From the IMG/VR virus record IMGVR_UViG_3300026124_000005, positions 1 through 34,499 of that record: a stretch of 34,499 nt of DNA. One strand, written 5' to 3'. This DNA is from a virus. Of the stretch, positions 1 through 7,457 are shown piece by piece (positions within the stretch are counted from its first letter, which is position 1; every line of letters starts with the position of its first letter). A model generated the notes under the pieces. It saw nothing but the letters and a program-made list of their open reading frames with translations, made no database searches and was not told where the DNA came from. The position numbers and the translations under genes were made by a program.

Positions 1-54
1 TACAATCGAGAGGCCGAGTACATTCGTGAACACATTGATGTTGGAGACGATTAA
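1..54 (+). CDS. C-terminal end of an unknown protein (partial)
   Basis: The frame is open from the first base and ends with TAA at 52-54, leaving only 17 residues (ending in the acidic tail HIDVGDD). The gene continues beyond the left edge, so no function can be assigned. The next small reading frame overlaps its end, as is usual in this virus. Confidence 0.5.
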   Translation, partial: YNREAEYIREHIDVGDD

Positions 55-154
55 ACAGTATTGGAATAGATATGTGGAATGGCGCGAACAGATGCTAAAA
101 GAGGCATACAACATAGACGATGACACTGAACAAAGCACCGAAAATCGAGACTGA
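38..154 (+). CDS. Small hypothetical protein, 38 residues
   Basis: An ATG at 38 opens a 38-residue frame that overlaps the end of the preceding gene by 17 bases and the zinc-ribbon gene at 120 by 35 bases. It begins MLETIKQYWNRYVEW, a likely amphipathic helix, and has an acidic C-terminal half. It fills the gap between its neighbours, which favours a real gene, but it is short and the overlap with the next gene is longer than usual here. No family recognised. Confidence 0.35.
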   Translation: MLETIKQYWNRYVEWREQMLKEAYNIDDDTEQSTENRD

Positions 155-317
155 TTGGGAGGACAATATCAGTGGTACGGATTTAACGAGACACATCTGT
201 AAGCACGTCTGTCCAAACTGCGACAGTGACCTCGAATTGGAATCGAAAGCAACGTGGGTTCGGAACTGTCCGAATTGTAAATATAGATGGAATCCGCCAC
301 ACGACAACGTATCATAA
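120..317 (+). CDS. Small zinc-ribbon protein, 65 residues
   Basis: Two CxxC knuckles are visible (C31-P-N-C34 and C50-P-N-C53), 15 residues apart, a normal zinc-ribbon arrangement; C27 is extra. Such small proteins in archaeal viruses usually bind DNA, RNA or another protein, but the partner cannot be told from sequence. The gene ends with TAA at 315-317, and the TATA box of the kinase gene follows at once, so it is the last gene of its operon. The ATG at 120 is the only start giving the complete ribbon without running further into the upstream frame. Confidence 0.7.
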   Translation: MTLNKAPKIETDWEDNISGTDLTRHICKHVCPNCDSDLELESKATWVRNCPNCKYRWNPPHDNVS

Positions 318-320
318 CTT

Positions 321-355
321 TTTTATAGACCTCCCCCATAGACATCAGTGTATGG
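321..355 (+). promoter_or_regulatory. Promoter of the nucleotide kinase gene, with inverted repeat over the start codon
   Basis: TATA box TTTATA at 322-327 lies 25 bp before the ATG at 352, so the transcript should be leaderless or nearly so. CCATA at 336-340 and TATGG at 351-355 form an inverted repeat with a 10-base spacer. The right arm contains the start codon. Confidence 0.7.
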
Positions 356-1002
356 TAGAACACGTATTCGCTGTTGCAGGTCCGTTGGGTAGTGGCAAAT
401 CGACTGCGGCGAAGATGATCGCCTCGATTATTCGCCACGACGGTCGGTTTGCACGCGTCGTTGAAATGTCCGACTACGTTCGCTCCGAGTACAACGCGTA
501 TTGTGACGACGGTGCCTCGGACAACGAACTTGGTGAGTGGGCGGCCAAACAAAAGGACGCTGACGGGGCGGGCTGTTTTGCCTCCGACATCGCGGAACTA
601 TACGACGGCGATGATGCGGAGTTGATCGTGAGTGGGATTCGTTGTCCCGAAGAAATCGATGCCCTCGAAGCTCACTACGGTGCTGATTCTGTCACGACGG
701 TCGCTGTCTGGACGCTTCCTGAACTTCGGTTCAAACGCAAGTACGGTGACACAATGCACGCCCAACACGAGCAGTTCGACACGTTCATGGAACGTAACGA
801 CCGTGAACTGTCCGAGTGGGGTTGTGAGGAAATCTATATCGATGATGATACCGATTTCGTCATTGCCAACAACGGGGGCGAGGTTAATCTACAACGACAG
901 CTACTTATCGCAGTCGATTCGGTGTATGGGACAATCCTCGAAAACCCGCTGAAAAACCCGTTCGAAGAAATGGATATCGAACACGTTCGGTCGTTTTTGT
1001 AA
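352..1002 (+). CDS. P-loop nucleotide kinase (dNMP kinase-like)
   Basis: A 216-residue protein with a Walker A motif GPLGSGKST at residues 10-18, directly after a short hydrophobic first strand, as in nucleoside monophosphate kinases and dephospho-CoA kinases. A later segment around residues 90-97 (ELIVSGIR) fits the second strand, and the stretch near residues 125-155 is rich in Arg and acidic residues like a lid. It would phosphorylate (deoxy)nucleoside monophosphates in the cytoplasm to feed replication; the exact substrate is not predictable. The ATG at 352 is chosen over upstream in-frame starts because the TATA box at 322-327 is 25 bp before it and Walker A then lies at the normal distance from the N terminus. 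Confidence 0.75.
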   Translation: MVEHVFAVAGPLGSGKSTAAKMIASIIRHDGRFARVVEMSDYVRSEYNAYCDDGASDNELGEWAAKQKDADGAGCFASDIAELYDGDDAELIVSGIRCPEEIDALEAHYGADSVTTVAVWTLPELRFKRKYGDTMHAQHEQFDTFMERNDRELSEWGCEEIYIDDDTDFVIANNGGEVNLQRQLLIAVDSVYGTILENPLKNPFEEMDIEHVRSFL

Positions 1003-1004
1003 TC

Positions 1005-1041
1005 CGAAATCTTTTTATACACTGCTATAGTATTGTTGGGC
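1005..1041 (+). promoter_or_regulatory. Promoter of the terminase-like ATPase gene
   Basis: BRE-like CGAAAT (1005-1010) and TATA box TTTATA (1014-1019) lie 23 bp before the ATG at 1042. CTATAG at 1025-1030 takes the place of the CCxTA motif found in sister promoters. No good inverted repeat over the start codon here. Confidence 0.65.
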
Positions 1042-1692
1042 ATGGAAACGTGTCCAAACTGCGGTTACACTGACGAGGGTAATGAATACGTCGAGGATTT
1101 CTTTGGTGCTGACGGGAAGCATATTATCGCCAAGGGACGACAAGTTGGTGGGACGACGATGATTGTCAATAATGCAATTGAGGATGCGAAGAAAGGAAAA
1201 AGGGTTGCGATCGTTGCACCAAAGCAAAATCAAGTATTTGAATTGGTAGATAGATTCACAAAAAGGGAGAGTTGGGAACGTAACTACCGTACTCGGCTCC
1301 TTCACAAAAGTGGTGGTAAGGTTCGTTTTTTCAGTTCGTCTAAAAACATCGAGTTTGATCATAGCAATATAACACCAGACTCTATTTATGTCGATGAGGC
1401 ACAAGAAGTAAAACAAAAAACAATATTAGGTATTGAAAATATTGGGCAACAAACGTTAGTCTTCGTCTATACGCCCCACGAACAGTCTACGCTTCTTAAT
1501 GGATATATGCAGTATAATCCAACATATGAAACGTGGCATATACCAACATCTGCTGCGAACCATATATGTGATGAAAAGATAGAACAACAATATGATTATC
1601 TTTTAAGAAGACATTTTTATCGAGAAATAGAAGCCCGATATTGGAACGACACACGGGATATCATTCCAGACCACGACTATTCGCAATCGTAA
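1042..1692 (+). CDS. Terminase-like ATPase without nuclease domain
   Basis: A 216-residue protein. An N-terminal CPNCG (C4, C7) is half of a zinc knuckle. It is followed by GRQVGGTT (32-39), a Walker A variant like that of large terminase subunits, VAIVAPKQNQ (55-64), Walker B DSIYVDEAQE (113-122) and LVFVYTPHEQS (139-149), which matches the terminase coupling motif (usually STPxG). The end (HFYREIEARYWNDTRDIIP) fits the close of a terminase ATPase domain, but the RNase H-like nuclease domain is absent. Codon use is clearly more AT-rich than in most neighbours and resembles the HNH gene next to it. It may be a packaging-related ATPase or a helicase-like relic; a true terminase is expected outside the window. 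The ATG at 1042 is preferred over an upstream TTG because of promoter distance. Confidence 0.65.
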   Translation: METCPNCGYTDEGNEYVEDFFGADGKHIIAKGRQVGGTTMIVNNAIEDAKKGKRVAIVAPKQNQVFELVDRFTKRESWERNYRTRLLHKSGGKVRFFSSSKNIEFDHSNITPDSIYVDEAQEVKQKTILGIENIGQQTLVFVYTPHEQSTLLNGYMQYNPTYETWHIPTSAANHICDEKIEQQYDYLLRRHFYREIEARYWNDTRDIIPDHDYSQS

Positions 1693-1695
1693 CTG

Positions 1696-1726
1696 TTTTA
1701 TACACCACTCCCCTATCGTTGAGTAC
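1696..1726 (+). promoter_or_regulatory. Promoter of the first HNH endonuclease gene
   Basis: TTTATA at 1697-1702 is 25 bp before the ATG at 1727, and CCCCTAT at 1710-1716 lies between them. CCC (1711-1713) and GGG after the start codon form a weak inverted repeat. Confidence 0.65.
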
Positions 1727-2161
1727 ATGGGCGATAATTTCAAAGACGAAAGTATCTTGAGACATTTATATTGTGAAAAGGGAATGACGGATAAAGAGAT
1801 AGCAAATAAGTTTAATGTATCTAAAGGAACGATATCTTATTGGAGAAATAAGTTTAACATAGATAGTTGGTCGCCAGAAAAGTATGCGTCTTTTAGACCA
1901 GCATCATATCGTGTTAGTGTATTAGGATATCCTTATTGGGATGGAAGTAGTAATGATAAAACAGTAGTTTGTTATGTTCATAGGCTACTGGCTGTATCAG
2001 AGTACGGTTTTGATGCGTTGGATAATTCTGTAGAAATACATCATAAAAATGGTGTAAAGTGGGATAACAGGTCAGAAAATATAGAGTTGATTGAAAAAAG
2101 TGAACACAGAAAAAAGCACGGAGAAGAACGTAGAAATCCTGATACTGGAAAGTATGAATAG
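1727..2161 (+). CDS. HNH endonuclease with N-terminal HTH (homing type)
   Basis: A 144-residue protein with two parts. Residues about 18-42 form a helix-turn-helix (MTDKEIANKFNVSKGTISYW). Residues 83-131 form an HNH nuclease with VHRLL, the catalytic H105-H106, N-D-N-R-S-E-N around 112-118 and H127/H131. This is the layout of free-standing homing-type HNH enzymes common in viruses. It is AT-rich, has its own promoter and sits between unrelated genes, as expected of a mobile nuclease gene. It shares the same architecture with the gene at 9306, so the two are probably paralogues. It would cut double-stranded DNA at a site that is not deducible here. Confidence 0.85.
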   Translation: MGDNFKDESILRHLYCEKGMTDKEIANKFNVSKGTISYWRNKFNIDSWSPEKYASFRPASYRVSVLGYPYWDGSSNDKTVVCYVHRLLAVSEYGFDALDNSVEIHHKNGVKWDNRSENIELIEKSEHRKKHGEERRNPDTGKYE

Positions 2162-2165
2162 AAAC

Positions 2166-2200
2166 ATTTATATGCAAGGAAACTATAGGACATAGTACAG
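2166..2200 (+). promoter_or_regulatory. Promoter of the large P-loop ATPase gene
   Basis: TTTATA at 2167-2172 is 29 bp before the ATG at 2201. ACTAT (2182-2186) and ATAGT (2192-2196) form a 5-bp inverted repeat placed slightly further upstream than in the sister promoters. Confidence 0.6.
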
Positions 2201-4150
2201 ATGGGAGATTTTGAAATCCAACTTGACGATCAAACCGCACCATCGTATGATATCGCAGACAATTTTGCGGAAAACCTCGTTGACGTAATCCGATCAGAAA
2301 TGGTTGGCAACGAGTCCCAATACCTTGCATTAAATGCAGCCTATGCGAGTGGGCTGTCACGACGACCAGACGAGTATCTACAGATTATCGTTCGGGGCAA
2401 GTCGGGTGAGGGTAAGACGGAACTAAAGCAGAACGTTGATAAACTATATCCGAACCATTGGCTGCTCCGAGTCGGCTCAACGTCGGATATGGGGCTGGTC
2501 GATAGTGGCGACATATGGGACGGGGCCTATATCGGTGCCTTTGCAGAGTTTCAGCAGATGCAGGGGAAAATGTTAGAAATGGTCAAATCGTCTGCGGGTG
2601 ACGACGCTGACGAGGAAGGTGTTGGGTTCTCGCACACACGTAACGTAGACGACGGTGACGGTGGTCGTGAGGCCGACGAGATCGAGAAACAAGCAATGCC
2701 CACCGTCTTTCTCTTTGCGGACGAGAACAACGCTGAGATCCCCAAAGAGCTTCAGACACGACAGATGGTGATCCGCGTCGAGTCCGATAAGGGACTCAAC
2801 AAGGCTGTTGCGAAAACGATGTTCGACCATCGTGAGGTGCGTGTCGATAATCGTGACTACGAATACAACTTCAACTTCGAGGATGGGGTCCAAGCCGTCA
2901 AAAATCACATCTCGAACATTCCGAAGCCACTCGATCCGCTGTGGGACCAAGATCCAAAGCAGTATTCCTATCCCGTCGTCATCCCGTACGACGAGGGTAT
3001 CGAGTGGCCGATCAACAGCCATCCAGATATCGACTCGTATGGGTGGGACGTGTTCGAGGTCGTTCAAGACATCCTCAACTACGAGAAGACTGAATCGAAA
3101 CGTGGTGCAAAGGCCATCGCAAACCACATTCGCGGGCAGACGCGACTCAACTACCACAACCGCGATACGATGGACATTAACGGCGTCACACACTACGTTG
3201 CTGATCCCCAAGACGTAGCCAACGTGCTCGCCTATCGGGATCTGCTGTTGGCCGTCACGCACGATATGAACGAACAGAAGTTGGCCGTCATCGATGCGCT
3301 CACCGATGAAGATAACGGCGTTGGCGGTGTCGGCCCGAACGGTGGTCTGCAAGCCCCACACAAGGACATTCGTGAGTACATCCAAGACTATGCCGACATT
3401 ACCGAGGTGAGTAAGGCCCAACTCACTGGACACGGACGACAGTCGAATGGTATCCTCGAAGATATGGAACAAGATTATCTAATCGAGGTCCACGAAAACG
3501 AGGGTGAGAACGGTGCCCACCTCTACGAGTTTTTGGGCGGATCGACGTTCGGGCACCCGAATCTCGACATCTATAGGGAGTTGTTCGAGCACTGTACTGA
3601 TCCGATTCGGGATCAGCCTATCGCACAGACTGTTGGCGAGTTTAAAGACTCGTTGTCCGTCACGACGACTGATGATCTGCTCTCGGACGACCCGATTGAT
3701 TCGGTGGTGTCCGAGTCCACTGAGGACAACACAGACGACGCAAAAGACGATCTGAGTGCGTTCGGTGGCGGGTCCGATGAATCTACCACGGAGTTCGATG
3801 AAGTCGATGGGGCGGTCCACGAGAGGCTTTGTGACACGCTTGACGATAATCGCATCACCGTCGAGGACATCGATGCGTTGAAGACGACACATCTGCTCGG
3901 TGCGAGTCCCGTCGAGATGTACACTGACGACGCTGGCTTCAACTTCATCCGTGCGGAACGGGCCGCCGAGAACGCTGACACGAACGGCACGATCTTCGAC
4001 CCCGACGACCCGATGTGGGGTGATCTATCGGACGGCCAAGTGCTCTCCCGCATCGAAAACTCGATTGCGAAGCTCCGATCCGAAGACATCTTCGAGATCC
4101 ACGACGATGGCGATAACACGAAGTACATCGTCGTCCACGACATCGAATAA
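2201..4150 (+). CDS. Large P-loop/AAA+ ATPase, possible replicative helicase
   Basis: A 649-residue acidic protein. A Walker A motif GKSGEGKT lies at 66-73; a hydrophobic strand ending in an acidic residue (YIGAFAEF, about 110-117) may be Walker B. TVFLFADENN (168-177) looks like a sensor strand, followed by RQMVIRV with candidate finger arginines R187 and R192. Residues about 400-470 resemble a winged helix; the C-terminal 200 residues are acidic, low in order and end with a second possible DNA-binding fold. The nearby DNA polymerase and resolvase suggest replication initiation or DNA unwinding. An MCM- or DnaA-like origin ATPase are both possible; I could not fix the family. Confidence 0.55.
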   Translation: MGDFEIQLDDQTAPSYDIADNFAENLVDVIRSEMVGNESQYLALNAAYASGLSRRPDEYLQIIVRGKSGEGKTELKQNVDKLYPNHWLLRVGSTSDMGLVDSGDIWDGAYIGAFAEFQQMQGKMLEMVKSSAGDDADEEGVGFSHTRNVDDGDGGREADEIEKQAMPTVFLFADENNAEIPKELQTRQMVIRVESDKGLNKAVAKTMFDHREVRVDNRDYEYNFNFEDGVQAVKNHISNIPKPLDPLWDQDPKQYSYPVVIPYDEGIEWPINSHPDIDSYGWDVFEVVQDILNYEKTESKRGAKAIANHIRGQTRLNYHNRDTMDINGVTHYVADPQDVANVLAYRDLLLAVTHDMNEQKLAVIDALTDEDNGVGGVGPNGGLQAPHKDIREYIQDYADITEVSKAQLTGHGRQSNGILEDMEQDYLIEVHENEGENGAHLYEFLGGSTFGHPNLDIYRELFEHCTDPIRDQPIAQTVGEFKDSLSVTTTDDLLSDDPIDSVVSESTEDNTDDAKDDLSAFGGGSDESTTEFDEVDGAVHERLCDTLDDNRITVEDIDALKTTHLLGASPVEMYTDDAGFNFIRAERAAENADTNGTIFDPDDPMWGDLSDGQVLSRIENSIAKLRSEDIFEIHDDGDNTKYIVVHDIE

Positions 4151-4173
4151 CTCAAACTACTACGTATTTGCCT

Positions 4174-4272
4174 ATGTCACACCTAAACGACTGTCCTGAG
4201 TGCGGCGCACCGTTGGCTTTCATCGAGGGCTGCGAAAAATGTTCGGCACACTGCGGGTTCAGTTTGTGCTGA
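4174..4272 (+). CDS. Zinc-binding microprotein, 32 residues
   Basis: ATG at 4174 opens a 32-residue frame ending in TGA at 4270-4272. It contains CPECG (C7, C10) and CEKC (C20, C23) plus C27 and C32, so almost one residue in five is Cys. The two CxxC pairs nine residues apart make a minimal zinc ribbon. It follows the ATPase gene by 23 bases without a promoter of its own, so it is likely co-transcribed. Function unknown; it may bind nucleic acid or a protein partner. Confidence 0.65.
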   Translation: MSHLNDCPECGAPLAFIEGCEKCSAHCGFSLC

Positions 4273-4303
4273 AAAACCACTGATTGAAATTCTGCTGTTT
4301 TTT

Positions 4304-4342
4304 CGAAACCTTTAACTATCACTACCACGTATAGATTCATGT
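4304..4342 (+). promoter_or_regulatory. Promoter of the 4343 operon
   Basis: BRE CGAAAC (4304-4309) directly followed by TATA-like TTTAAC (4311-4316), 27 bp before the ATG at 4343. CCACGTATAG (4325-4334) occupies the position of the CCxTA motif. Confidence 0.65.
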
Positions 4343-4687
4343 ATGGCACGAGGATACGCTTCAGATATTGATGGCTGCGAAAGAGTGATGGAAAGCCCGC
4401 ACGGATCTTTGTTTATCGATTTCAACAACCTTCCTAAAATGCAAGGAGAACGTCTTGCTGTGTTACTACATAACGCTGACGTTGGCGATTTGAGTGACGA
4501 GTGGGTTGACGACATCCGTCTTTCATTAGAAAGAGGTGAACAGTATGATGGCAAACTACCGACTGCAAATATTCATATCGATATTCAGAACCTCATTATG
4601 ATTCTGAACGAGGCGGGTATCGCTAACATCCCGACTGGTACCGAATCGGAAGATACAAGTACACCCGAACCGAAGGAGGAACTGTAA
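4343..4687 (+). CDS. Hypothetical protein, 114 residues
   Basis: First gene of a three-gene operon. It has no recognisable family. Residues 20-45 (SLFIDFNNLPKMQGERLAV) and 75-95 (IHIDIQNLIMILNEAGI) look like ordered strand-helix segments, and the last 20 residues are a charged, Pro- and Thr-rich tail. Its TAA overlaps the next ATG (TAATG), and the end of the gene carries a strong Shine-Dalgarno GGAGG (4675-4679) for that gene, which indicates translational coupling. Confidence 0.75.
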   Translation: MARGYASDIDGCERVMESPHGSLFIDFNNLPKMQGERLAVLLHNADVGDLSDEWVDDIRLSLERGEQYDGKLPTANIHIDIQNLIMILNEAGIANIPTGTESEDTSTPEPKEEL

Positions 4688-5247
4688 TGGACGAACTAAC
4701 TGTCGGTAACGTATTCGAGTTTGCTGCCGAACAAGTCGAGATCGAGTCAGAAGACGCATCCCACGAGATCCCCAACCACGCCGAGACGATCGTGAATACG
4801 CGAGTGGCTGATATGCTTCGGACGGTCAAGAACATCGAGATGGCCGTCGAGAACGACGAGATCGATAGTGCAGACGACGAACGTGCGAAGGACGCACTCC
4901 AAGCTGATGTCGTTGACGTGCTGTTGGCGCTTGGGGCCTTCGTTTCGGAACGGGATCTCGATATCGAAACCGAGCTACGTGATCGGATTGACGAGATCGA
5001 GTCGCTTCGGGAGTTTGAGGCTCGGTTGGACGAGTGTGAATCTGACGAGGAAATCGTTGATGCCCTCGAAGACACGATGGGTGAGGATATCGAAGATCAT
5101 CCGATGGTCCAACAGATGCAGAGTGGCGTCGAGACAGGCGATAACGTCGATATGGACGACTACCCCTCTGACGGGTCCGTCAGAGATCCGTCAAGGGATG
5201 ACGAGGCATCGCCTCGACGGGATGGCGACCAACGAGGTGTCTACTGA
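4687..5247 (+). CDS. Acidic helical protein, 186 residues
   Basis: Very rich in Asp and Glu with long predicted helices (around residues 35-65 and 85-125) and a disordered, charged C-terminal 40 residues. No family recognised. The start is supported by GGAGG seven bases upstream (4675-4679) and by the TAATG overlap with the preceding gene. Its TGA overlaps the ATG of the next small gene. It could be an adaptor or a nucleic-acid-mimicking protein, but there is no motif to decide. Confidence 0.75.
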   Translation: MDELTVGNVFEFAAEQVEIESEDASHEIPNHAETIVNTRVADMLRTVKNIEMAVENDEIDSADDERAKDALQADVVDVLLALGAFVSERDLDIETELRDRIDEIESLREFEARLDECESDEEIVDALEDTMGEDIEDHPMVQQMQSGVETGDNVDMDDYPSDGSVRDPSRDDEASPRRDGDQRGVY

Positions 5248-5354
5248 TGGCTGACAGCCCCTACGCAAACATCATCGAAAATCCCGTTCGAGCAGGCACG
5301 AACGTCGATGCGCCGTGGTATCACCACGATGATGTGAACAAATCGTACTGGTAA
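5247..5354 (+). CDS. Small hypothetical protein, 35 residues
   Basis: ATG at 5247 overlaps the stop of the preceding gene (TGATG). The product begins MADSPYANIIENPVRAG and ends with an aromatic, His-rich part (PWYHHDD then SYW). The coupling and the fact that it fills the gap before the next promoter support it. No function recognised. Confidence 0.55.
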   Translation: MADSPYANIIENPVRAGTNVDAPWYHHDDVNKSYW

Positions 5355-5368
5355 TCACAATCACAACT

Positions 5369-5400
5369 TTTATATACACTACTCCCGTATAGGGTAGTGT
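5369..5400 (+). promoter_or_regulatory. Promoter of the 5401 operon with imperfect palindrome
   Basis: TTTATA at 5369-5374 is 27 bp before the ATG at 5401. CACTAC (5377-5382) pairs with GTAGTG (5394-5399), and CCC (5384-5386) inside pairs with GGG (5392-5394), giving a compact dyad around CCCGTATAG. Confidence 0.7.
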
Positions 5401-5571
5401 ATGGACGACAGTAAATCAGACGAAATTCACCTCGCTATCGAGTCCGAGGAACGTGCTGAACGATTTGAGGTGGATGGGTACGGAGTTGTTGATCGTGAAG
5501 ACTCCGAAGACGAATGGATGGCAACTTACGACGCCCCTACCAACATCAAGGACGATGAAGACGCCGAGTGA
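5401..5571 (+). CDS. Small acidic hypothetical protein, 56 residues
   Basis: First gene after the promoter, with its ATG exactly at the expected leaderless position. It is highly acidic: 21 of 56 residues are Asp or Glu. No family recognised. Its end overlaps the start of the DUF1599 gene by 17 bases. Confidence 0.65.
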   Translation: MDDSKSDEIHLAIESEERAERFEVDGYGVVDREDSEDEWMATYDAPTNIKDDEDAE

Positions 5572-5974
5572 TATCCTCGAACGGTTGAAGGGCGTCTTTC
5601 AAGAGAAAAACGAAGACTACGGCAATTCGTGGGAGAAAGTTAGTGTCATCAAACGTGTGATGGCCGACCAACACGGACCTGACGTTGTGTGGGTTGCGGG
5701 CACAGACGTGTACGAGTCGCGGTCATCTGCCCCCGAGCACGCGGTCGAAGCAGTCGTCTTGGCCGACACGCCAACAAACACCTCAACCTTCGAGCAGAAC
5801 GCCGATGATCTCATCACGCGGCTACTCGACAAGCTAATTCGCTCGTATAATCTGACGCTGATGAAAGACGAACCCGAGTTGGAGAACGAATCGACGTTGG
5901 ACGCGTGGGAAGATATGACGGGCTATAGTGCGATGGGTACTGCACTCGTTGAGAGGCACGCAGACGATGAGTGA
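5555..5974 (+). CDS. DUF1599 / nucleotide modification-associated domain 1 protein
   Basis: A 139-residue protein with the family signature KNEDYGNSW at residues 18-26, then RLLDKLIRSYNL (89-100) and ESTLDAWEDMTGY (112-124). These are the metal- and nucleotide-binding parts of the all-alpha, MazG-related DUF1599 fold. Members occur in phages with nucleotide metabolism or base-modification genes. It probably acts on nucleotides or their modified forms; the substrate is unknown. The start at 5555 is chosen because it places the signature at the usual distance and gives only a 17-base overlap with the upstream gene. It sits close to HD and MazG-like genes. Confidence 0.75.
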   Translation: MKTPSDILERLKGVFQEKNEDYGNSWEKVSVIKRVMADQHGPDVVWVAGTDVYESRSSAPEHAVEAVVLADTPTNTSTFEQNADDLITRLLDKLIRSYNLTLMKDEPELENESTLDAWEDMTGYSAMGTALVERHADDE

Positions 5975-6128
5975 ACGATACACATACGACGATGAGGCGA
6001 AAAACGCTGCGTGGAACGCCTATTGGGACGGCTATCAATTAGGCTACGGTGTTGAAGAAACGAAGCCGATTAACGAATCCACCGCTAACGATAATTTCGA
6101 ATGGTGGTGGAATAACAACAGATCGTAA
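5967..6128 (+). CDS. Small Trp- and Tyr-rich protein, 53 residues
   Basis: The ATG at 5967 overlaps the end of the DUF1599 gene by 8 bases, as with other coupled genes here. The product is unusually aromatic (AWNAYWDGYQLGY, then FEWWWNN near the end). No family recognised. It is the last gene of its operon; the next TATA box follows directly. Confidence 0.6.
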   Translation: MSERYTYDDEAKNAAWNAYWDGYQLGYGVEETKPINESTANDNFEWWWNNNRS

Positions 6129-6129
6129 C

Positions 6130-6159
6130 ACTTATACTGTCACGGCTATTACCGTATGT
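6130..6159 (+). promoter_or_regulatory. Promoter of the HD phosphohydrolase gene
   Basis: TATA-like ACTTATAC at 6130-6137 ends 23-24 bp before the ATG at 6160. ACGG (6142-6145) and CCGT (6152-6155) form a small dyad, nearer the TATA box than in other promoters. Confidence 0.55.
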
Positions 6160-6768
6160 ATGGAGTTAGAATTAAGAGATGACACGTACGCACCGTCATC
6201 TCGTGAGGAAGCAATCGAGTGGTTCCCCGAAGTAAACGACATTCAAAACGATCGGCTTCGGGAAACGACGATCGGTGTCATACAGCAGTTCCCGAACTAT
6301 TTTTGGATGGCACCCGCTGCAAGTAGACATCATCCGCCTGAACATCGTATTCGTCACGGACTCGTGTTGCACACGAAACGGGTCTGTACGGCCTTCGAAC
6401 GCACTGCCGAGTCGATGGTGCAACAGAATCACTTGAGTTGGGACGAGGTGGATATGGGCCGTGCTGCGTGCATTTGTCACGATGGAATGAAATATGGATC
6501 ACCGCCAACGTCAACGGAATCGACAGTCTATAACCACGATACGATTATGGGAGAATGGCTTGAGAAAAACACACAGATGCCCGAAGAAGTCGTTGGCGCA
6601 GTCGAGGCGCATAACGGAAGCTGGTATAAAGGCAAGTCACCAGAAACGCACCTCGAACAGATGGTCCACGTTGCTGATATGCACGCCTCTGATGAAAACG
6701 TCCGAATTGCGGTCAAAGAGATGAATGACGTGCTTCGAGAGCAGTTCCCAAGAGTTTCAGAACGATAG
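6160..6768 (+). CDS. HD-domain phosphohydrolase
   Basis: A 202-residue protein with the full set of HD-superfamily metal ligands: H71 (GLVLHTKRV), H107-D108 (CICHDGMKYG), H126 (YNHDTIM), H151 (VEAHNGSW) and D173 (HVADMHA). This resembles the HDIG/YqeK-type phosphohydrolases that act on nucleotides or nucleic acids. In this context, between DUF1599 and MazG-like genes, a nucleotide phosphatase role is likely, though a cyclic nucleotide or nucleic-acid signal as substrate cannot be excluded. Of two nearby ATGs (6156 and 6160), only 6160 is in frame. It is transcribed alone. Confidence 0.8.
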   Translation: MELELRDDTYAPSSREEAIEWFPEVNDIQNDRLRETTIGVIQQFPNYFWMAPAASRHHPPEHRIRHGLVLHTKRVCTAFERTAESMVQQNHLSWDEVDMGRAACICHDGMKYGSPPTSTESTVYNHDTIMGEWLEKNTQMPEEVVGAVEAHNGSWYKGKSPETHLEQMVHVADMHASDENVRIAVKEMNDVLREQFPRVSER

Positions 6769-6770
6769 TC

Positions 6771-6808
6771 TTTTATACGTGTAGTCCATATAATATGTTG
6801 TATGGACT
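6771..6808 (+). promoter_or_regulatory. Promoter of mazG-like gene with perfect inverted repeat over the start codon
   Basis: TTTATA at 6772-6777 is 25 bp before the ATG at 6802. AGTCCATA (6783-6790) and TATGGACT (6801-6808) are perfect 8-bp inverted arms with a 10-base spacer, and the right arm covers the start codon. Confidence 0.75.
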
Positions 6809-7137
6809 TTAGCACCTACCAAATGCTGTCTCGTGAAACAGCAAAGGAGTATGCTGATCCTGATGTTGGTGACGAAGAAACGACTGCACTCTTTTTGGCG
6901 TTAGCCACAAACGGTGAGGCGGGCGAGTTGGCTGAAAAGGTTAAGAAGTACGTTCGAGAGGACGATGAACAGTATCTCGATGATGCGGTCTACGAGATCG
7001 GTGACATTCTATGGTATCTGAGTCAGATGGCAACGTTGCTCGATACGGATCTCAACAGCATAGCCGAGCAGAATATCGACAAGCTGATGGACCGAGACGA
7101 ACGACTTGAAATATTTGGTGAAGGAGATCATCGATGA
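6802..7137 (+). CDS. MazG-like NTP pyrophosphohydrolase
   Basis: A 111-residue all-alpha protein with the MazG signature: NGEAGELAEKVKK (37-49) and EIGDILWYLSQMA (65-77), providing the EExxE/ExxD-type magnesium ligands. It would hydrolyse NTPs or dNTPs to monophosphates, adjusting pools or removing unusual or alarmone-type nucleotides during infection. Length is normal for the single-domain phage form. The ATG at 6802 lies in the promoter palindrome and fits a leaderless transcript. Its stop overlaps the next start (ATGA). Confidence 0.85.
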   Translation: MDFSTYQMLSRETAKEYADPDVGDEETTALFLALATNGEAGELAEKVKKYVREDDEQYLDDAVYEIGDILWYLSQMATLLDTDLNSIAEQNIDKLMDRDERLEIFGEGDHR

Positions 7138-7388
7138 ATATTGCTGACCTATCGGAAGGCGACAAAATCGAGATTGACTCACACCCGCTGAGAGGCTGCC
7201 CACTACGAGTATGTGACGTAGCCGAGGCAGACATCGGATTGACTGACGTAACGGCGTGTACGCTGTCTGACGGCGAACGGGAGTATCTGCTGCAAGGTGC
7301 ATCGCACTCAGAACAAGCAGACATCGTTGATCTCGATGCGGATGAAACGCTTGAACCAGTTTCGGTAGAAGAAATACGAAAGGTTTAA
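7134..7388 (+). CDS. Hypothetical protein, 84 residues
   Basis: Second gene of the mazG-like operon, joined by an ATGA overlap and preceded by a Shine-Dalgarno AGGAG (7122-7126). The product is a small, acidic, probably beta-rich protein (KIEIDSHPLRGCPLRVCDV in its first half). No family recognised. A possible TATA box overlaps its end and may serve the RNA gene downstream. Confidence 0.7.
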   Translation: MNIADLSEGDKIEIDSHPLRGCPLRVCDVAEADIGLTDVTACTLSDGEREYLLQGASHSEQADIVDLDADETLEPVSVEEIRKV

Positions 7389-7457
7389 GTTAATCGGGCT
7401 ATTATAATGTAGTGTGTCGAGAGGACTGATGTGACCTTCGGCGTTGGTTTAGCACAT

